Positions 42,595 to 51,322 of a stretch of DNA of 64,000 nt are shown here, one piece after another. Source of the stretch: Woeseiaceae bacterium (GTDB lineage: Bacteria > Pseudomonadota > Gammaproteobacteria > Steroidobacterales > Woeseiaceae); contig JABDQH010000075.1 of assembly GCA_013042375.1 (NCBI GenBank), positions 1-64,000 of the forward strand, in the 5' to 3' direction. Both the position numbers and the translations under genes were made by a program. How positions within the stretch are numbered: position 1 is the stretch's first letter; each line of letters begins with the position of its first letter. The notes beneath the pieces were generated by a model. That model made no database searches. It was given only the letters and a program-made list of their open reading frames with translations, and was not told the origin of the DNA.

Positions 42595-43692
42595 GTGGAA
42601 CAAGCGCCCAGGAAGAAAACCAGCGCGATCGTAATCACCGCGGCGCTGGTGGTCGTTATTTACGGCATGCAAATAATGTCGGTGCTACTCGTACCGTTCC
42701 TCATCGCCGCGTTCCTGGCACTCATCACGGTGCGCCCAATGCTCTGGCTGCAGGCACACCGCGTCCCGTCATTTCTCGCCGCGCTGCTCATCGTGACCAT
42801 GCTCATGCTGATGCTCGCGATCGTCGGCACGATCCTCGGCACCTCGATCGCGGAATTCACGGCCAAGGTGCCGAGCTACCAGCAGCGGCTCGACGTGATC
42901 ATCGCCGGCGTGTTCGATTTCATAGTCAAGAACTTCAAGCTGGACGAGTCGGTCGAGAGCCTCGGCGACATGATCGACCCGGGGTTCGCGATGGGCCTTG
43001 TCGCCGGGCTGCTCAATAGCCTTCGGGAAGTCCTGACGAATACCTTCCTGATCATCTTCACGATGATCTTCATCCTGCTCGAGGCGGGGACGGCCAAGAC
43101 GAAGTTCCGGGCGGCTTTCGGCTCGTCCGCCGACAACATCGAGAACGTGCGCGAGTTCATGCGCAATCTCGGCCGCTACCTCGGCATCAAGACGCTGGTC
43201 AGCATGGCCACGGGCGTGCTGGCGGGTCTGCTCACCTGGTCGATCGGCCTCGACTTCCCGCTGCTATGGGCGATGCTCGCTTTCCTTCTCAACTACGTGC
43301 CGACGATCGGCTCGATCATTGCCGCTGTACCCGCGATCCTGCTCGCGCTCATTCAGATCGGCTATGGTGCGGCCGGCGCGACGGCGCTCGGCTTCATCAG
43401 CATCAATATCGTGTTCGGCAACTTCCTCGAGCCCAGGCTCATGGGTTACGGAGTCGGCATTTCGCCGCTCGTCGTATTCGTCGGCCTGGTTGCGTGGGGG
43501 TGGATATTCGGGCCCGTCGGCATGCTGTTGTCCGTGCCGCTGACCATGACGCTGAAGATGGCGCTCGAGAAGGACGAGCGCACGCGCTGGGTAGCCATCC
43601 TGCTCGGTTCGGAGCGCGATGCCGAGTACGCGCTGCGCGTGCGCGAAATCGCAGAGGCGCGTGCCGCTCAGGCGACGTCGACGTCCTCGTAA
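42595..43692 (+). CDS. AI-2E family transporter (PerM/YdiK-like)
   Basis: A 365-residue protein starting with GTG 42595. Two N-terminal and several C-terminal membrane helices flank an amphipathic middle. FPLLWAMLAFLLNYVPTIGSIIAAVPAILLALIQ and GNFLEPRLMGYGVGISPLVVFVGLVAWGWIFGPVGMLLSVPLT are the family signatures. Members include TqsA and sodium/proton antiporters, so transport of AI-2 is not implied. The last 25 bp overlap the end of the convergent CBS gene. Confidence 0.88.
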   Translation: MEQAPRKKTSAIVITAALVVVIYGMQIMSVLLVPFLIAAFLALITVRPMLWLQAHRVPSFLAALLIVTMLMLMLAIVGTILGTSIAEFTAKVPSYQQRLDVIIAGVFDFIVKNFKLDESVESLGDMIDPGFAMGLVAGLLNSLREVLTNTFLIIFTMIFILLEAGTAKTKFRAAFGSSADNIENVREFMRNLGRYLGIKTLVSMATGVLAGLLTWSIGLDFPLLWAMLAFLLNYVPTIGSIIAAVPAILLALIQIGYGAAGATALGFISINIVFGNFLEPRLMGYGVGISPLVVFVGLVAWGWIFGPVGMLLSVPLTMTLKMALEKDERTRWVAILLGSERDAEYALRVREIAEARAAQATSTSS

Positions 43693-44123
43693 TCCTCCGT
43701 CACCGGCTCGGTTTCCTCGATCTGCTCGAGCAGGTTGATCGCCACGGCGACGAAGTCCGTATCGGTGATGATGCCGACGAGCTTGTCGCCGTCGAGGACC
43801 GGCAGGCAGCCGATCTTGTGTTTCTCGAGAAACAGGGCGGCATGGCGCAGGCTGGCATTGATGTCGACCGTGGCGACGTCGGTGACCATCGTATCCTTGA
43901 TGCCGATCTCGTCGGCATGAATGCGGCTCCGGTCGTCGCGCAGGAAGCTGTCCGTCGCGGCCAGCACGTTGGTCAGCGTCACGAGGCCGACGATCCTGTC
44001 CTCGTCCATCACGGGAATGTGGTGAATCCGGTGCTCATGCATCAATGAGCGGGCCTCGGCCAGGGTCGCCGATGGCGACACCGTGATCAGGTTGGTGCTC
44101 ATGATGGCTTCGATGCTGAACAT
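43668..44123 (-). CDS. Tandem CBS-domain protein
   Basis: A 151-residue protein consisting of two CBS domains: IMSTNLITVSPSATLAEARSLMHEHRIHHIPVMDEDRIVG and DTMVTDVATVDINASLRHAALFLEKHKIGCLPVLDGDKLVGIITDTDF, read in pieces. An acidic tail (TEPVTEDYEDVDVA) follows. Such stand-alone pairs bind adenine nucleotides and act as energy sensors for partners. AAGGAAGGACC precedes ATG 44123. It is convergent and overlapping with the transporter gene. Confidence 0.9.
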   Translation of the reverse strand: MFSIEAIMSTNLITVSPSATLAEARSLMHEHRIHHIPVMDEDRIVGLVTLTNVLAATDSFLRDDRSRIHADEIGIKDTMVTDVATVDINASLRHAALFLEKHKIGCLPVLDGDKLVGIITDTDFVAVAINLLEQIEETEPVTEDYEDVDVA

Positions 44124-44311
44124 GGTCCTTCCTTTATTCTCGTATCCCGTCCTCCCATAACCAGTCTATCCTCGATGGGCAGGGGGACCATAGCGACAAA
44201 CACCTATGGCTACTGCGTAAGCAGATGATTTCAATAGGGGTACTGCGGATGCCCCGGGGAACGCCGATGTGAAATATTGAGCATCCTCCCGGGGTGCTGG
44301 TCCAATAATCC

Positions 44312-45064
44312 ATGAACAGACGCTACCCGTATTTGCTGCTGCTGCTCGCGACGCCTGTCTTCGCGCTGGACACGGAGCGCTGCGCGACGCAGATTGTCAG
44401 CGACGCCGTCGATCACTGGCGCGGCCTGTCGTCGTACTCGGTCATGACCATGGTCATCCATCGCCCCGACTGGGAGCGCTCGATGACGATGCGAGCCTGG
44501 ACCAAGGGAGACGAGCGCACGCTCGTGCGTGTTATCGAGCCGAAGAAGGATCGCGGCAACGGCACCCTCACCGACGACGACACGATGTGGAGTTTCTCGC
44601 CCAAGGTGAACCGTGTGATCAAGGTGCCATCGTCGATGATGGGCCAGAGCTGGATGGGCTCGGATTTTTCCAATCGTGACGTCGCGCGCGCCGACGACAT
44701 CATCGATCAGTACGAGCACTCCATCCTGTCTACCGAGGAGGTGGACGGCAAGACGGTTTACACGATCGAATCGATACCGCACGAGGACGCCGCCGTTGTC
44801 TGGGGCAGCGAGGTTCTGCGCATCCGCGAAGATCACGTCGTGCTCGCGCACGCGTTCTACGATCAGGACGGGGAACTGGTCAAGTCGCTCGTCTCCCATG
44901 AGATCGCCGATATGGGCGGGCGCACGATTGCTTCGCGCCAGCGCATGACGAAGGCGGACAACCCGGACGAGTGGACCGAGATCGCCGTTATCGAGATCGA
45001 GTATGAGCTCGAGTTGAAGGACAGCCTGTTTACCTTGTCGAACCTGAGGAATCCACGCGAGTAA
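44312..45064 (+). CDS. LolA-like outer-membrane lipoprotein-sorting protein
   Basis: A 250-residue periplasmic protein: signal peptide MNRRYPYLLLLLATPVFA, then a LolA/LppX-like half-barrel. Segments such as MRAWTKGDERTLVRVIEPKK, MWSFSPKVNRVIKVPSSMMG and SWMGSDFSNRD are characteristic of the LolA-like family often encoded with RND or ABC envelope machines. It would carry a lipid or lipidated cargo between the membranes. It opens a five-gene operon with two FtsX-type permeases, an ATPase and a beta-barrel. The 188-bp gap before it shows no recognised element. Confidence 0.85.
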   Translation: MNRRYPYLLLLLATPVFALDTERCATQIVSDAVDHWRGLSSYSVMTMVIHRPDWERSMTMRAWTKGDERTLVRVIEPKKDRGNGTLTDDDTMWSFSPKVNRVIKVPSSMMGQSWMGSDFSNRDVARADDIIDQYEHSILSTEEVDGKTVYTIESIPHEDAAVVWGSEVLRIREDHVVLAHAFYDQDGELVKSLVSHEIADMGGRTIASRQRMTKADNPDEWTEIAVIEIEYELELKDSLFTLSNLRNPRE

Positions 45065-45088
45065 GTGCCCTGCCGCATGAGTTTGTAA

Positions 45089-46318
45089 ATGAACATCGTC
45101 CTGCGCCTTGCCTGGCGCAACATCTGGCGGCAACCGCGACGCACCTGGCTGACGACCGGGGCGATGGTGTTCTCGAACATTCTGCTCGTCTTCATGATTT
45201 CGCTCCAGTTCGGCATGTACGGGCTGATGATCAACAACACGCTGCAGGTCTTCAGCGGGCACATGCAGGTGCAGGCGCCGGGCTACGTCGACGATGCGAA
45301 GATGCGACAGGTCGTAGACGACGTGCAGCCGCTGGCGGCGCACCTGCGAGAAGCGCTGGGCAGCGACACGGTTGCGGCGCGCGCCCGCGCTTTCGCGCTC
45401 GCCTCCAGCGAGGACCGTACCTACGGCATCGCGATCTACGGCGTCGAACCCCGCCATGAGCCGCGCGTATCGAACCTGCCCGGTCTCGTCGAACACGGAC
45501 GCTACCTGCAGGACGACGACGCCTACGAGATCGTTATCGGCAGCGTGCTGGCCCGCAACCTGCAGGTCGCGACAGGGGACGAACTGACCCTGCTCGGCAG
45601 TGGCGTCGACGGTTCCTTCGCCGCGGCCGTGGTCGTCGTCGCCGGGATCTTCGAGAGTGGCGTCAAGGACATCGACCGCAATATCGCCCAGATGCCGCTC
45701 ACCGCGTTCCAGGATATGTTCTACATGAACGGCGCCGGGCACCAGGTCGTCATCCTGGCGCCGTCGCTGGCCGATGCGCCTGAGCTCCAGGCGCGGGTCG
45801 AGGCGCTGGTCGGCGCGGACGATGGCCTCGTCGTGCAGGACTGGGACGCCCTGCAGCCCGGGCTCCGGCAGGCGATCCAGGCCGACATGAGCAGCGCGTT
45901 TTTCATGTACGGCATTCTCGTCGTTCTCGTGGCGTTCAGCGTTCTCAATACGCAGTTGATGTCGGTGCTCGAGCGCACGCATGAGTTCGGTGTCGTCATG
46001 GCGCTCGGCATGAAGCCCGGCCTGCTCGGCCGCATCGTGCTGCTCGAGTCGGCACTCATGGGGCTGCTCGGCTTCGTGCTCGGCGTCATCGCGGGCACGG
46101 CACTGACCGCGTGGCTCAGCGTCAGGGGATTCACGATGCCGGGCATGGATGAGATGGCCGCGCAGTTCAACCTGCCCGCCCGCATTTATCCGCCTGTCAC
46201 CCTGCTGTCGGTGGCGATCGGCCCGTTCGTCGTATTCGTCTTCACGCTGCTCGCCTCGGTGTACCCGGCGTGGCGGCTGCGGCGGCTGCACCCGGTCGAA
46301 GCGATGAGGGTCAACTGA
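45089..46318 (+). CDS. FtsX/MacB-type ABC permease (first)
   Basis: A 409-residue type VII ABC permease. It has an N-terminal helix (AWRNIWRQPRRTWLTTGAMVFSNILLVFMI), a large periplasmic domain (~45-265), then three helices with the FtsX core (VLVAFSVLNTQLMSVLERTHEFGVVMALGMKPGLLGRIVLLESALMG in pieces). It works by mechanotransmission, not substrate translocation, as in LolCE. The stop shares one base with the ATG of the next permease (TGATG). Confidence 0.88.
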   Translation: MNIVLRLAWRNIWRQPRRTWLTTGAMVFSNILLVFMISLQFGMYGLMINNTLQVFSGHMQVQAPGYVDDAKMRQVVDDVQPLAAHLREALGSDTVAARARAFALASSEDRTYGIAIYGVEPRHEPRVSNLPGLVEHGRYLQDDDAYEIVIGSVLARNLQVATGDELTLLGSGVDGSFAAAVVVVAGIFESGVKDIDRNIAQMPLTAFQDMFYMNGAGHQVVILAPSLADAPELQARVEALVGADDGLVVQDWDALQPGLRQAIQADMSSAFFMYGILVVLVAFSVLNTQLMSVLERTHEFGVVMALGMKPGLLGRIVLLESALMGLLGFVLGVIAGTALTAWLSVRGFTMPGMDEMAAQFNLPARIYPPVTLLSVAIGPFVVFVFTLLASVYPAWRLRRLHPVEAMRVN

Positions 46319-47550
46319 TGCGCATCCTGATCGTTCTCGTGCGCCTCGCCTGGCGCTACCTGTGGCGCAACCACCGGCGCACGATCATCATGCTCGGCGC
46401 CATCGTGCTGGGCACCTGGGCCATGATCTTCATGACGGCGCTGACGCGCGGCATGGTGGACCAGATGATCGCCGACGGTATCAGCGCGATCCCGGGTCAC
46501 GTGCAGGTCCACGGACAGGGCTACCTCGATGACCCGAGCGTGACGCGTTCGATCCCGCTGAGCGATGAGGAATTTGCCGCACGCTTCGCGGATGCGGGAT
46601 TTAGCGCCTGGGCGACGCGGGTCCGCGTGCCAGCCGTGATCACGAGCGAACGGGAATCGCGCGGCGTGACGCTGCTCGGCATCGACCCCGCGGCCGAGCG
46701 CGACTTTTCGTTCGTGGACTACGGGGCGGTCGACGGGCGTTTTCTCGAAAGCCCGGAAGACAGCGGCATCGTCATCGGCGCTAAACTCGCGGACACGCTC
46801 GAGACGCGTGTGGGCAAGCGTGTCGTACTGATGAGCCAGGACCCCGACAACGATATTGCCGACCGCGGGTTTCGTGTCGTCGGCGTGTTCGAAGCGAACA
46901 TGCAGGCGTTCGAGGAGGGCTTCGTCTTCGTCGGCAAGGCCACGGCGCAGAAGATGCTGCGCATGGGCACGGCCACGACCGAGGCCGTATTCGTCGGTGA
47001 CGACTACCGCAACGTCGAGCCCGTGTATGACAAGGTCGCGGCCGGCGTCGGTGATGCCGTGACCGTGAGCCGCTGGACCGAGGTCGATACCTACCTCGGT
47101 ACGATGCTGAAAACGATGGACGGCTTCGTGCTCGTGTGGATGATCGTGATCTTCCTTGCCCTGTCGTTCGGCCTCGTCAATACGCTGGTCATGGCCGTGT
47201 TCGAGCGGGTGCGCGAGATCGGCCTCATGCTCGCGCTCGGCATGAAGCCCGCCATGATACTCGGGCAGATCATTATCGAGTCGATGATGTTGCTGGCCCT
47301 CGGCCTCCTCATCGGCACGGCGCTGGCCTGGGCGAGTATCGTGCCGCTCGAGGGCGGCATCGATCTCTCGGCTGTCGGCGAGGGCATGGAGATGTGGGGT
47401 GCTTCGAGCGTGCTGTACCCGAAGCTGTACCTGGAGGACGTCGTGCTCGCGAACGTCGTCGTGCTCGTCCTCGGTTTTTTCGCGAGCCTGTCACCGGCCT
47501 GGCGCGCGTCGCGCTACGAGCCCGTTGAGGCCATTACCAAGGTGGGATGA
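46318..47550 (+). CDS. FtsX/MacB-type ABC permease (second)
   Basis: A 410-residue paralogue of the preceding permease with the same topology: an N-terminal LVRLAWRYLWRNHRRTIIMLGAIVLGTWAMIF helix, a periplasmic domain, and the C-terminal FGLVNTLVMAVFERVREIGLMLALGMKPAMILGQIIIES core. Two different permeases suggest a LolC/LolE-like heterodimer. ATG 46318 overlaps the first permease stop. Its own stop overlaps the ATPase start. Confidence 0.88.
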   Translation: MRILIVLVRLAWRYLWRNHRRTIIMLGAIVLGTWAMIFMTALTRGMVDQMIADGISAIPGHVQVHGQGYLDDPSVTRSIPLSDEEFAARFADAGFSAWATRVRVPAVITSERESRGVTLLGIDPAAERDFSFVDYGAVDGRFLESPEDSGIVIGAKLADTLETRVGKRVVLMSQDPDNDIADRGFRVVGVFEANMQAFEEGFVFVGKATAQKMLRMGTATTEAVFVGDDYRNVEPVYDKVAAGVGDAVTVSRWTEVDTYLGTMLKTMDGFVLVWMIVIFLALSFGLVNTLVMAVFERVREIGLMLALGMKPAMILGQIIIESMMLLALGLLIGTALAWASIVPLEGGIDLSAVGEGMEMWGASSVLYPKLYLEDVVLANVVVLVLGFFASLSPAWRASRYEPVEAITKVG

Positions 47551-48242
47551 TGACTGCCGTACGTTGTATCGATATCTGCAAGACCTACACTCAGGGCGAC
47601 GTAGACATCAAGGCGCTCGACCACCTGAGCATCGAGATCGAGAAAGGGGAGTTCGTCTGCCTGATGTCCCCGTCGGGCGGCGGCAAGACGACCCTGCTGA
47701 ATGCAATCGGCGGCCTCGATATTCCGGACAGCGGTGAGGTCTGGGTCGGCGGGCAGCGCATCGACCAGATGAGCAAGGGCGAGCTCGCCGAGCTCAGGCT
47801 GGCCAACATCGGCTTCGTCTTCCAGGCGTACAACCTGATCCCGGTGCTGACAGCCCGGGAAAACGTCGAGTTCGTGATGCAGGTCCAGGGCGTGCGGCCG
47901 GCCGAACGTCACGTGAAATCGATGGTCCTGCTCGAGGAGGTCGGGCTCGAGGGCCTCGAGGACCGCCTGCCCGCCGAAATGTCGGGCGGGCAACAGCAGC
48001 GCGTGGCCGTGGCGCGCGCCATCGTCTCGCGTCCCGAACTCGTGCTCGCGGACGAACCGACGGCCAACCTCGATTCGCACACGGCGGCCGACCTCATGGA
48101 GTTGTTCGTGCAGCTCAACGAACATCACCAGACGACCTTCGTCATCGCGACGCACGACCAGGGGGTCATGCGCTATGCGAAACGACTCGTACGCATGCGC
48201 GACGGCCGCATCGTCGACGACGTGCAGCAGAATGCGGCCTGA
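47547..48242 (+). CDS. LolD/MacB-like ABC ATPase
   Basis: A 231-residue ATPase: Walker [15 protein letters not shown]-loop [20 protein letters not shown], signature [15 protein letters not shown], Walker [15 protein letters not shown]-loop [15 protein letters not shown]. The QAYNLIP and [11 protein letters not shown] forms are typical of the LolD/MacB/FtsE group. Walker A has SPSGGGK where most members have GPSGSGK, which still fits the GxxxxGK[ST] rule loosely. It energises the two FtsX permeases. ATG 47547 and the adjacent ATG 47550 are both possible. Confidence 0.9.
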   Translation: MMTAVRCIDICKTYTQGDVDIKALDHLSIEIEKGEFVCLMSPSGGGKTTLLNAIGGLDIPDSGEVWVGGQRIDQMSKGELAELRLANIGFVFQAYNLIPVLTARENVEFVMQVQGVRPAERHVKSMVLLEEVGLEGLEDRLPAEMSGGQQQRVAVARAIVSRPELVLADEPTANLDSHTAADLMELFVQLNEHHQTTFVIATHDQGVMRYAKRLVRMRDGRIVDDVQQNAA

Positions 48243-49452
48243 GATTGTCCTGCTCGCGCTAGTACTCACCGCGCCGGCGGCCGGCGACGAAGTCAGTACG
48301 GAATTCGGCGGTCACATGAAGATCGGGGCCCTGGCCCAGGGCTACCCGTCGGACAGCGTGATTCGTGACGTCGCGGGGAGCGATTCGCTGGGTACGTCGC
48401 TCGAACTGCGCCTCAATCTCGCCGCGAACTCAGGTAGCTGGTCATTCGATGCCGCGTGGCAGCTCGTCGGCCTGCACGCCGAGACGCTGCCGCTGACGGG
48501 TTCGCCCTCGGACGAGCGCCGGCTGTTCGACCTGACGGACGTCATCGACGACGGCGACGAGCACGCCTACCTGCACCGCCTCGATCGCCTGTGGTTAGGC
48601 TACGCGAGCGAAAAAGCCGTCATCCGCGTCGGGCGCCAGGCGCTGTCGTGGGGTAACGGCCTTGCCTATACGCCGATGGACATCGTCAACCCGTTCGATC
48701 CGGCCGCGATCGACACCGAGTACAAGACCGGCGACGACATGCTCTACCTGCAGTATCTCCAGGACAACGGCAATGACGTGCAGGCGGCCTGGGTCGCGCG
48801 GCGCAATCCCGTGACAGGCAAGGCCGAGACCGACGTGGCGACTGTTGCGGTGAAGTATCACGGCTTCGCCGGGACCCGCGAGTATGACTTGCTGGTCGCG
48901 AAGAGTTATGGCGACCCCGTGCTCGGCCTCGGGTTTTCGCGCGGTGTCGGCGGTGCCGTCTGGGGCAGCGACGTCGTCGTCACCGACACCGCCACCGGCA
49001 CGGAGCTGCAGTTCGTCACGAACCTGCTGTACTCGTGGGTCTGGTTCGAGCGCAACATGAGCGGCGTGCTCGAGTACTACTACAACGGCTTCGGCCAGCC
49101 GGGCAAACGCTACGATCCCCTGAGCCTCGCCGGTAATCCCGCACTGGTGGCGCGCGTCGCGCGGGGTGAGTCGTTCACGCTCGGGCGCCACTACCTGGCC
49201 GCCAACGTGCTCGTCGAAATGACGCCGCTGTGGACCCTGACCCCGACGCTGCTTCTCAACATCGAAGACCCGAGCGCGATGTTGCAGCTCGTGACCGGCT
49301 ACAGCCTGTCCGACGAGATGACCTTGCTGGCCAGTATCAACGTGCCGATCGGTGCGCGCGGCACCGAGTTCGGCGGCATCGAGTCGGGCCTGCAGAATCG
49401 CTATATAGCGCAGGGCGCCGGGCTGTTCGCCCAGTTCGCCTGGTATTTTTGA
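48232..49452 (+). CDS. Predicted outer-membrane beta-barrel protein of the LolA-like/ABC operon
   Basis: A 406-residue protein: signal peptide [18 protein letters not shown], then alternating strands and a terminal aromatic residue (FAQFAWYF), as in outer-membrane barrels. The segment VIRVGRQALSWGNGLAYTPMDIVNPFDPAAID resembles DUF1302/porin-like proteins encoded with LolA-like carriers. ATG 48232 lies inside the end of the ATPase gene (11-bp overlap), so it is the final, coupled gene. It would complete an inner-membrane, periplasmic and outer-membrane route. Confidence 0.78.
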   Translation: MRPEIVLLALVLTAPAAGDEVSTEFGGHMKIGALAQGYPSDSVIRDVAGSDSLGTSLELRLNLAANSGSWSFDAAWQLVGLHAETLPLTGSPSDERRLFDLTDVIDDGDEHAYLHRLDRLWLGYASEKAVIRVGRQALSWGNGLAYTPMDIVNPFDPAAIDTEYKTGDDMLYLQYLQDNGNDVQAAWVARRNPVTGKAETDVATVAVKYHGFAGTREYDLLVAKSYGDPVLGLGFSRGVGGAVWGSDVVVTDTATGTELQFVTNLLYSWVWFERNMSGVLEYYYNGFGQPGKRYDPLSLAGNPALVARVARGESFTLGRHYLAANVLVEMTPLWTLTPTLLLNIEDPSAMLQLVTGYSLSDEMTLLASINVPIGARGTEFGGIESGLQNRYIAQGAGLFAQFAWYF

Positions 49453-49471
49453 GGAGGTGCTCAGACAGGGC

Positions 49472-49519
49472 TGTGGGAGGGCCTTCAGGTCCGAATTCGC
49501 GGCTGAAGCCGCTCCCACA
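49472..49519. repeat. REP-like inverted pair (BIME-like)
   Basis: TGTGGGAGGGCCTTCAGG on the plus strand faces GCGGCTGAAGCCGCTCCCACA read toward it. The second arm, reverse-complemented, begins TGTGGGAGCGGCTTCAG, matching the REP core familiar from Pseudomonas and Xanthomonadaceae; the first arm is a decayed copy. It lies between the convergent barrel and hemerythrin genes. Confidence 0.7.
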
Positions 49520-49527
49520 TTTCGGGC

Positions 49528-50088
49528 CTAAGCGGCCGGCGGCAGGCTCTCGAGCAGGCGGCGGAAGCCCGCCTCGATCTCGAGCTCGAAGACCGGGTCC
49601 TTGATGTGCTCGAGGGCCGACAGGTCTACTGCCTGCGGTTCGGCGTCGAGCATCGTGTCGATGCGCGGGAACAGGTCCTCCTCTTCCCAGTACATGTGCC
49701 TGCGCAGGTGTTCGATGTACGCGGACGTGTCCGCAATCATCTTCTCGCGGCGCACGACGGCGGCGCCGGCGTTGACCGCGTCGACCTCGTCGCGCAGCAG
49801 CGTGCCCAGGCGCGCGAGCTCGCGGTGCTCGTCGGGCACATGCTCGAGACCGTCGGCCAGGTCGGGCCGCTGGGTGCGCAGCTTGTCGTAGACGATGTCT
49901 TCCTTGGGATGATGAACCGCGTCCGGATACACGGTCATGTAGCGCATGATCTCGTCGAACAACTCGAAATCCGGGTCTTTGTTGTTCTCCATTTGTATGA
50001 CGAGGTCCTCGAGCAGGTCGAGCACGACAGCCATGTTGCGGTGGTCGAGGCGCAGCTCTGCGAGTAGTTCTCTGGCATCCGTATCCAT
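49528..50088 (-). CDS. Hemerythrin-like (HHE) domain protein
   Basis: A 186-residue, four-helix protein. The di-iron ligands are in ELRLDHRNMAVVL, DAVHHPKEDIVYDKL, VPDEHRELARL and IEHLRRHMYWEEEDLFP, all at expected spacing. Such proteins bind oxygen or nitric oxide or protect against nitrosative and oxidative damage; the YtfE/DUF438-type repair role is possible. The last ~30 residues form an extra tail. No strong ribosome site at ATG 50088. Confidence 0.88.
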   Translation of the reverse strand: MDTDARELLAELRLDHRNMAVVLDLLEDLVIQMENNKDPDFELFDEIMRYMTVYPDAVHHPKEDIVYDKLRTQRPDLADGLEHVPDEHRELARLGTLLRDEVDAVNAGAAVVRREKMIADTSAYIEHLRRHMYWEEEDLFPRIDTMLDAEPQAVDLSALEHIKDPVFELEIEAGFRRLLESLPPAA

Positions 50089-50138
50089 GAGTATTAGTCT
50101 CCGGCGGCGGGCGCGGCCATGCTATCGGGAGAATCCCC

Positions 50139-50163
50139 TACGGCCCCGCGGAGCGGGGCCGTA
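50139..50163 (-). terminator. Hairpin after the DUF937 gene
   Basis: A perfect 11-bp stem TACGGCCCCGC / GCGGGGCCGTA with a GGA loop lies 32 bp beyond the DUF937 stop. There is no clear T-run on the minus strand, so it is a probable but atypical terminator. Confidence 0.5.
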
Positions 50164-50194
50164 ATCTTCTTGCCTGTGTCGGGGCGGTTGGGCG

Positions 50195-50743
50195 TTAGAA
50201 GAACTTCCTCGCCATGCCGAGAATGTCGTCGAGCCCGGACTTGCTCGCGCCGCCGCCCAGGCTGCCGATGATATCGCCGAGCGGTCCGAGGCCGCCGCTC
50301 TTCGCGGAGCGCCCGAGATCGCGGCCGCCCGAGCTCTGCTTGCTCATGGCGCCCATGGCGAGCGTAGCGAGCAGGGGCAGGGCCTTCTTTATCAGCCCTG
50401 GGTCGATGCCCGTTTCCTGCGAGGTCGCGGCCGCGACGTTGCGGCTGACGTCCTTGGAGCCGAAGATATGGCCGAGGATCTTGTTGCCGTCCCGGCGCGT
50501 CTTCTTGGACCGCATCAGCGACGGATCGTCGAGGTAGCGGCTGTGGCCGCCCGACTCGAGTGCGCTTCGCAGGCCGGCGAGGCCGTCGTCGCTGGCCGTG
50601 TTCTTCTGCAGGCCACGCATGAGCGCCGGGGCCAGCGCCTCGACGAGCTTCGACGTATCCGAGGACCCCAGGCCGACGGATTTGGCGATCTGGCCGACGC
50701 TCTCGCCGCCACCTGTCGCCTTGAGTAGATCAAGTAAATTCAT
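50195..50743 (-). CDS. DUF937 domain protein
   Basis: A 182-residue Gly-rich protein: MNLLDLLKATGGGESVGQIAKSVGL, ALAPALMRGLQKN and a terminal LGPLGDIIGSLGGGASKSGLDDILGMARKFF, all typical of DUF937 (YidB-like). The repeated AIA-helix/Gly patterns occur in small homo-oligomeric cytoplasmic proteins without a known reaction. It lies 15 bp after the Kbp gene and is probably in the same stress-related transcript. Confidence 0.85.
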   Translation of the reverse strand: MNLLDLLKATGGGESVGQIAKSVGLGSSDTSKLVEALAPALMRGLQKNTASDDGLAGLRSALESGGHSRYLDDPSLMRSKKTRRDGNKILGHIFGSKDVSRNVAAATSQETGIDPGLIKKALPLLATLAMGAMSKQSSGGRDLGRSAKSGGLGPLGDIIGSLGGGASKSGLDDILGMARKFF

Positions 50744-50758
50744 CGTAGTGCCCTGTGA

Positions 50759-51226
50759 TCAGTCGTCGAGCGGGATGCGAATCTTCTGGCCCGGGTAGAT
50801 CTTGTTCGGGTCGTCGATAATGTCGCGGTTGGCCTCGAAGATCTTCATGTAGGCCGACCCCTTGCCGTAGTATTTCTTGGCGATGCCGCCCAGCGTGTCG
50901 CCGCTGACGATCTCGTAGATCTCGGCCTTCTCCTCGGGCTCGGCTGGCGCCTCGGGCGCTGCGGGCTTGGGCTCGGGGGCGGTCAGGTCGTCGGCGACGA
51001 TCTTCTCGACACCCGCCACGTTGCCGGCGATCAGGATCGCCTGCTCGCGCACGGCCTGGCTGCCGCAGTCGCCGCACAGAGTGACGGTGCCGTCGTCGAA
51101 CTGCACGTCGAGGTTCTTGATGCCGCTCGTCTTGATTTCGAGGTGCTGCTTGATGTTGTCGGCAGCTTCGTCATCGGTGTCGAATATCTGGCGACCGACG
51201 TCTTTCACAAAGTCAAAAAGTCCCAT
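50759..51226 (-). CDS. kbp: Potassium-binding protein Kbp (BON-LysM, YgaU)
   Basis: A 155-residue protein, near the 149 of E. coli Kbp. It begins MGLFDFVKDVGRQIFD, the family N-terminus. A BON domain (~20-80: VQFDDGTVTLCGDCGSQAVREQAILIAGNVAGVEKI) is linked by a Pro/Glu-rich hinge to a LysM domain (~103-155: YEIVSGDTLGGIAKKYYG ... IYPGQKIRIP). Kbp is a cytoplasmic potassium sensor induced in osmotic stress. AAAGGAGAG precedes ATG 51226. It is divergent from the M48 peptidase gene. Confidence 0.9.
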   Translation of the reverse strand: MGLFDFVKDVGRQIFDTDDEAADNIKQHLEIKTSGIKNLDVQFDDGTVTLCGDCGSQAVREQAILIAGNVAGVEKIVADDLTAPEPKPAAPEAPAEPEEKAEIYEIVSGDTLGGIAKKYYGKGSAYMKIFEANRDIIDDPNKIYPGQKIRIPLDD

Positions 51227-51322
51227 TTCGCTCTCCTTTGTTGGAATTGCTTTGAGGGTGGGATGACCATGGATTGTACATCAGGCGGTATACTGGCCGG
51301 ACACATTTCGAGGAGAGCGTCG

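Noticed and set aside
44231-46291. 686-codon open frame on the minus strand
   Set aside because: It lies antisense to the LolA-like and FtsX genes, is rich in Arg/His/Asp as expected for a GC-rich shadow frame, and has no recognisable domain.
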